A DNA stretch of 64,000 bases from Clostridiaceae bacterium. GTDB taxonomy: Bacteria > Bacillota > Clostridia > Lachnospirales > Lachnospiraceae. The position numbers and the translations under genes are program-made. Position 1 is the first letter of the stretch. Every line of letters starts with the position of its first letter. This document shows positions 60,007 through 64,000 of the stretch, piece by piece. The DNA lies in NCBI GenBank assembly GCA_902362725.1, contig CABIXM010000015.1, positions 1-64,000 on the forward strand, written 5' to 3'. Below the pieces are notes generated by a model. That model was given only the letters and a program-made list of their open reading frames with translations. It did no database searches and was not told where the DNA came from.

Positions 60007-61738
60007 GTGCCTTTTCCTCCTCTGCCGAAACCTGGGAATTACAGATCTCCCGATATACCTCACAATTCTGATACAACTCCTCGTGCTTTCCGATGCCGGC
60101 TACCGCGCCGTCGTCCAGCACAATAATCTGATCGGCCTGCCGGATGGTCGCCGCACGCTGGGATACCAGGAAGACCGTAGCCTTTTCTTTATGCTCCCGC
60201 AGAGCCTTCCGAAGCTTCGCGTCCGTAGCGAAATCCAGAGCCGAAGCACTGTCATCCAGAATCAGGATCTCCGGATCCCGCACCAGCGCTCTTGCAATGG
60301 TCAGACGCTGTCTCTGTCCGCCGGACAGGTTGCGTCCGCCCTGCAGGACTTCGGTATCCAGACCCTTTTCTTTCTTTTCCACGATCTCACGGCCCTGGGC
60401 GGTCTCAAGAGCTGCGTACAGTTCTTCGTCTGTGGCATCCTCTTTTCCCCACCGGAGGTTCTCCCGGATCGTACCGGAGAACAGTACCGCCTTCTGGGGA
60501 ACGACGCCTATCTTTCCGCGCAGGCCCTCGTAGGTATATTCCTGTACGTTCCGGCCGTCCACCAGCACTTCTCCCTCTGTCACGTCGTAAAAACGGGGAA
60601 TCAGGTTCACCAGGGTGGATTTTCCGGAACCGGTGCCACCGATAATACCTATGGTCTCGCCTGGATAGGCCCGGAAGCTCACATGGGACAGGGCCGCGTC
60701 TGCACCCTCCTCATAGGTAATGCTGACATCCTTGAATTCCACACAGAGAACTCCATTCTCCTGCTTCTGTTCTCTGACCGTTCCTTCCGCCATACCCGTT
60801 TCCTGATCCAGAATCTTATTGATACGGGACAGACAGGCCAGAGACTTGGTTACATTGATGATCAGATTGGCCAGCTTAATCAGTTCCACGAGAATCTGAG
60901 ACATATAGTTGACCAGCGCCACCACCTGGCCCTGGCTTAAGATGCCCGCATCTACCTGGCGGCCGCCGGTCCATACCAGCAGAATCACCGCTACATTGAT
61001 AATCGCGTAAGTCAGGGGATTCAAAAGCCCGGAAATCCGGCCTACGAAAAGCTGGGTGTTCATAAGGGCAGTGCTGTCCCGATGAAAGGTCTTCATCTCC
61101 TCCTGCTGCCGGTTGAATGCCCGTACCACACGGACACCGGACAGATTTTCCCGCACATGCAGAAGCACCCGATCCAGCTCATTCTGTACCCTCCGGTACC
61201 AGGGAATCGTAACGCCCATGATAGCAAAAACCACCACAAAAAGAACCGGAATCACTGCGGCAAAGATCGTCGCGCACCTTACGTCAATGGTAAAGGCCAT
61301 GATCATGGCGCCAAATACGATAAAGGGAGAGCGCAGAAATAAACGCAGCACCAGATTCACACCGGTCTGTACCTGATTGATATCACTGGTAATCCGGGTA
61401 ATCAGCGTGGAGGTTCCAATGGTATCCAACTCCTTATAGGAGAAGCTGTTCAGATGCTCAAATAAAGCCTTCCGCATGGCCGTGCTGGTTCCCACCGCCG
61501 CCTTCGCCGCGAAATACTGGGCCGTAATAGAACTGGCCAGTCCCACGAAGCCCAGCAGAATCAGGACACCGCCCATTTTTAGCACATAGCTGCCGTCCCG
61601 GCTCGCGATACCCGTATCAATGATATTCGCCACCACCAGCGGCACCAGAAGCTCAAAGCTGGCTTCCAGAAGCTTAAAGAGAGGACCTAAGATACTCTCC
61701 TTTTTGTAATGCTTCATATAACTCCATAATCGTTTCAT
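59996..61738 (-). CDS. ABC exporter half-transporter with degenerate catalytic site
   Basis: A 580-residue permease-ATPase of the same kind. GGTGSGKSTLVNL (Walker A) and LSGGQRQRLTIARAL (signature) are canonical, but Walker B reads LILDDSASALD with Asp in place of the catalytic Glu, and the H-loop is VSQRAAT with Gln in place of His. This is typical of the degenerate half of a heterodimeric exporter (TM287/BmrC-type). It is cotranscribed with the gene at 58270. A promoter lies at 61773-61801. Substrate unknown. Confidence 0.92.
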   Translation of the reverse strand: MKRLWSYMKHYKKESILGPLFKLLEASFELLVPLVVANIIDTGIASRDGSYVLKMGGVLILLGFVGLASSITAQYFAAKAAVGTSTAMRKALFEHLNSFSYKELDTIGTSTLITRITSDINQVQTGVNLVLRLFLRSPFIVFGAMIMAFTIDVRCATIFAAVIPVLFVVVFAIMGVTIPWYRRVQNELDRVLLHVRENLSGVRVVRAFNRQQEEMKTFHRDSTALMNTQLFVGRISGLLNPLTYAIINVAVILLVWTGGRQVDAGILSQGQVVALVNYMSQILVELIKLANLIINVTKSLACLSRINKILDQETGMAEGTVREQKQENGVLCVEFKDVSITYEEGADAALSHVSFRAYPGETIGIIGGTGSGKSTLVNLIPRFYDVTEGEVLVDGRNVQEYTYEGLRGKIGVVPQKAVLFSGTIRENLRWGKEDATDEELYAALETAQGREIVEKKEKGLDTEVLQGGRNLSGGQRQRLTIARALVRDPEILILDDSASALDFATDAKLRKALREHKEKATVFLVSQRAATIRQADQIIVLDDGAVAGIGKHEELYQNCEVYREICNSQVSAEEEKAHEA

Positions 61739-61772
61739 AACATAACTCCTCTGAAAGATGAATTCTTTTTTT

Positions 61773-61801
61773 ATTTTACCCTCCGAAGATTTATTTTACA
61801 A
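61773..61801 (-). promoter_or_regulatory. Sigma-A-like promoter of the ABC pair
   Basis: TTGTAA (61796-61801) and TAAAAT (61773-61778) on the minus strand, spacing 17, 35 bases upstream of the first ABC gene. Confidence 0.45.
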
Positions 61802-61808
61802 GAACTTT

Positions 61809-61852
61809 TAAACGCAAAAGGACGCCCGGTTTACACCGCCGGGCATCCTTCT
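61809..61852 (-). terminator. Rho-independent terminator of the EF-G paralogue gene
   Basis: On the minus strand AAGGA-T-GCCCGG (61850-61839) pairs with CCGGGC-G-TCCTT (61829-61816), with one mismatch, then TTTTGCGTTT. It lies about 35 bases after the stop of the EF-G gene. Confidence 0.8.
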
Positions 61853-61884
61853 CTTTTATCTCCCCTTATCTCATAAAACCCTGT

Positions 61885-63966
61885 TTATTCTGCAGTCTCG
61901 GACGCTCTCGCTGCCACTTCCTTGGCCTGTACGTCTGCCGGAGCCTGCTCGTAGCGGGCGAACTCGTAGGAGAACTCACCGCTTCCACCTGTCATGGAGC
62001 GCAGATCTGTGGAATAACCGAAGATCTCAGTCATCGGAACGTCTGCTACGACCTCTTGCTTGCCGCCTGCGATGGGATTCATGCCCAGCACACGACCGCG
62101 GCGCTTGTTCAGATCACCCATAACATCACCGGTATACTTATCCGGAACAGTCACGGTCATGGTTACAATCGGCTCCAGAAGAACCGGACCTGCGTCCATA
62201 AAGCCCTTCTTGAAGGCCTGGCTTGCCGCGGTCTTGAACGCCATCTCAGAGGAATCTACCGGATGGTAGGATCCGTCATAGAGAACCGCCTTCACGCCGA
62301 CTACCGGATATCCCGCCAGCGGTCCCTTTAAGACGGATTCCTGGATACCCTTTTCCACTGCCGGGAAGTAGTTCTTCGGAACCGCGCCGCCGACTACGAT
62401 CTGCTCAAATACATACGGAGTTTCCAGATCGCCGGAGGGCTCGAAAGTCATCTTAACATGGCCGTACTGTCCGTGTCCGCCGGACTGTTTCTTATACTTG
62501 GAGTCCACATCCGCTTTCTTCTTCAGAGTCTCACGGAAAGCTACCTTCGGCTTGGACAGCTCTACCGATACCTTAAACTTCTCTTCCAGCTTGCTCACAA
62601 CCACGTCCAGATGCTGGTCACCCATGCCGTACAGCAGAGTCTGGCGGTTCTCGGAATCATTGACGTTCTTTAAGGTCAGATCCTCTTCCATCATCTTCGC
62701 CAGCGCCTGGGAAATCTTATCCTCGTCGCCTTTATTCTTTGCCTTATATCTCATATAGGTATAGGGCTTGGAAATCTCGGTTCTGCCGAACACAATCGGG
62801 GCCGCCTTGGTGGACAGGGTATCGCCGGTCTTGGTATTAGCCAGCTTGCCGATGGCTCCGATATCGCCTGCGTGCAGCTCTGTGGTCTCGATGGGCTTGT
62901 TGCCCTGCATGATGTACAGCTTGTTCAGCTTTTCTTCCGCATCCTTATCCTGATTATACAAGGTATCGTCGGACTTAATAACACCGGAGGATACCTTGAT
63001 CAGAGAATACTTTCCGATAAACGGATCCACGATGGTCTTAAATACATAAGCGGATTTTGCCTTGGAGAAATCGTAATTCGCTTCGAAAATCTCGTTGGTC
63101 TTCATATTGATACCGTTACAAGACTTCTTATCCGGGCTCGGGAACAGCTCTACGATATCGTTCATCAGGTTATGGATGTTACGGAGCTCGGTGCTGGATC
63201 CCATGGATACCGGAATCACGGTGCCGTCACATACATTGAACTTCATAGCCGCGCGGATCTCACTGAAGGTAAACTCCTCGCCGTTGAAATAGCGCTCCAT
63301 AAATTCATCGGAGGTTTCCGCTACTGCGTCCAGAAGCGCCTCCCGGCAGATAGCCAGGTTTTCCCTGGAGTACTCGGGAATCTCGCACTCCTCGCGCTTG
63401 CCGATATCGGTGAAACGGCGGCCTGCCATCTTGCATACATTGATATAACCCACAAACTTCTCATTTTCACGGATGGGCTGATAGAATGGCGCAATCTTCT
63501 TGCCGTACAGATCGGTCAGATCCTGTACCACCTGACGGAAGGACGCGTGGTCCACATCCATCTCGGATACAAAGAACATTCTCGGCAGCTTATACTTCTC
63601 GCAGAGATCCCATGCCTTCTGGGTGCCTACCTCTACTCCGGCCTTACCGGATACCACGATAATCGCCGCGTCAGCCGCTGACACTGCCTCTTCCGCCTCG
63701 CCCACGAAATCGAAATATCCAGGAGCGTCCAGAAGATTGATCTTACAATCCTGCCAAATCAGAGGAACTACCGATGTGGTAATGGAGAACTTTCTCTTAA
63801 TCTCTTCCTTATCATAATCACTGATGGTATTGCCGTCAGTGATTTTACCGATACGGGTGGTCAGGCCGGATACATATGCCATCGCCTCTACGAGACTGGT
63901 CTTGCCGCAGCCGCCGTGGCCAAGAAGAACTACGTTACGAATTTTGTCAGTTGTGTAAATATTCAT
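61885..63966 (-). CDS. fusA: Elongation factor G paralogue (EF-G2/FusA2-like)
   Basis: A 693-residue translational GTPase. G1 GHGGCGKTS near residue 17, G3 DAPGYFDF near 80, and the C-terminal domains IV/V (GDVMGDLNKRRGRVLGM, EMFGYSTDLRSMT-like) are present, so length and order fit EF-G. G4, normally NKxD, reads FVSEMDVDHA here, so the Asn-Lys pair is lost. The start MNIYTTDKIRNVVLLGH is typical of the clostridial second EF-G, which may serve ribosome recycling or stress rather than elongation. SD CGGAGG precedes ATG 63966. Confidence 0.88.
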   Translation of the reverse strand: MNIYTTDKIRNVVLLGHGGCGKTSLVEAMAYVSGLTTRIGKITDGNTISDYDKEEIKRKFSITTSVVPLIWQDCKINLLDAPGYFDFVGEAEEAVSAADAAIIVVSGKAGVEVGTQKAWDLCEKYKLPRMFFVSEMDVDHASFRQVVQDLTDLYGKKIAPFYQPIRENEKFVGYINVCKMAGRRFTDIGKREECEIPEYSRENLAICREALLDAVAETSDEFMERYFNGEEFTFSEIRAAMKFNVCDGTVIPVSMGSSTELRNIHNLMNDIVELFPSPDKKSCNGINMKTNEIFEANYDFSKAKSAYVFKTIVDPFIGKYSLIKVSSGVIKSDDTLYNQDKDAEEKLNKLYIMQGNKPIETTELHAGDIGAIGKLANTKTGDTLSTKAAPIVFGRTEISKPYTYMRYKAKNKGDEDKISQALAKMMEEDLTLKNVNDSENRQTLLYGMGDQHLDVVVSKLEEKFKVSVELSKPKVAFRETLKKKADVDSKYKKQSGGHGQYGHVKMTFEPSGDLETPYVFEQIVVGGAVPKNYFPAVEKGIQESVLKGPLAGYPVVGVKAVLYDGSYHPVDSSEMAFKTAASQAFKKGFMDAGPVLLEPIVTMTVTVPDKYTGDVMGDLNKRRGRVLGMNPIAGGKQEVVADVPMTEIFGYSTDLRSMTGGSGEFSYEFARYEQAPADVQAKEVAARASETAE

Positions 63967-64000
63967 GCCTATTCCTCCGATTACAATAATTTTATAGTTC

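Noticed and set aside
1..64000. rRNA, tRNA, prophage or integrative element
   Set aside because: No such sequence or att-like repeats were recognised; gene content and conserved order fit core chromosome.

Overview
The window reads as chromosomal DNA of a Gram-positive, endospore-forming anaerobe of the class Clostridia, most likely Lachnospiraceae. The basis is inference from gene content: sporulation genes (YqfC/YqfD, YlbJ, SpoVB-like, BofC-like, Csp-like subtilisin), meso-diaminopimelate dehydrogenase, an NfnAB electron-bifurcating pair, Rex, and a high-cysteine 'HCB'-type protein often seen in gut Clostridia. About 61 intact protein genes are supported, mostly on the minus strand. No rRNA, tRNA, CRISPR array, prophage or intact transposon was found, and no gene-free stretch exceeds 300 bases.

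Layout. 1-1021: a decayed junction with an IS256-type transposase tail, a flavin oxidoreductase tail and a leucine-rich-repeat fragment, closed by terminator hairpins. 1053-11161: minus-strand housekeeping run (Nudix, SDR, two HAD phosphatases, YgiQ radical SAM, RsuA-type pseudouridine synthase, RsmF, RelQ-type alarmone synthetase, M23 peptidase, PepD). 11193-18051: ylbJ facing rsmD-coaD-coiled-coil gene, then the proline genes proB and proA interleaved with patatin, DUF896 and 5-formyl-THF cyclo-ligase, plus a BofC-like gene. 18110-24663: SpoVB-like flippase, DUF3048 lipoprotein, yqfC-yqfD-phoH-ybeY cluster, a palindrome cluster and DUF2284. 24671-32871: DAP dehydrogenase with a papain-like protein, DD-carboxypeptidase, divergent AGCS symporter, RlmH/MBL hydrolase, NfnAB. 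33060-42004: Dabb, zinc-ribbon/TPR protein, FtsK/SpoIIIE, TepA, CFI-box protein, YebC, MazF, Alr, Rex. 42179-52597: ABC-F, an MBOAT/SGNH acyltransferase pair behind icd, two tandem subtilases, a UMF1-type MFS protein and a zinc-dependent phospholipase C-like protein. 52784-54409: a plus-strand islet of three low-complexity or unknown proteins, including one with eight 45-bp repeats. 54426-63966: CLC channel, LeuS, a heterodimeric ABC exporter and an EF-G paralogue.

Several neighbourhoods match conserved Firmicutes order as known from Bacillus subtilis (rsmD-coaD-ylbJ, yqfC-yqfD-phoH-ybeY, tepA-spoIIIE, rex beside an ydiF-type ABC-F gene, alr beside the MazF toxin gene), which supports the calls. 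Most of the window is ordinary core genome. I see no clearly new multi-gene system. The best leads are regulatory: hairpins carrying CATACTA (sporulation-sigma-like) boxes in their loops and the ribosome-binding site of the next gene in their arm (tepA and the bofC-like gene); dyads at the ftsK and rex promoters; sigma-E-like promoters at yqfC and ylbJ; and the repeat-protein islet at 52.7-54.4 kb. All start sites, promoters and functions come from reading the sequence only; no database search was run.
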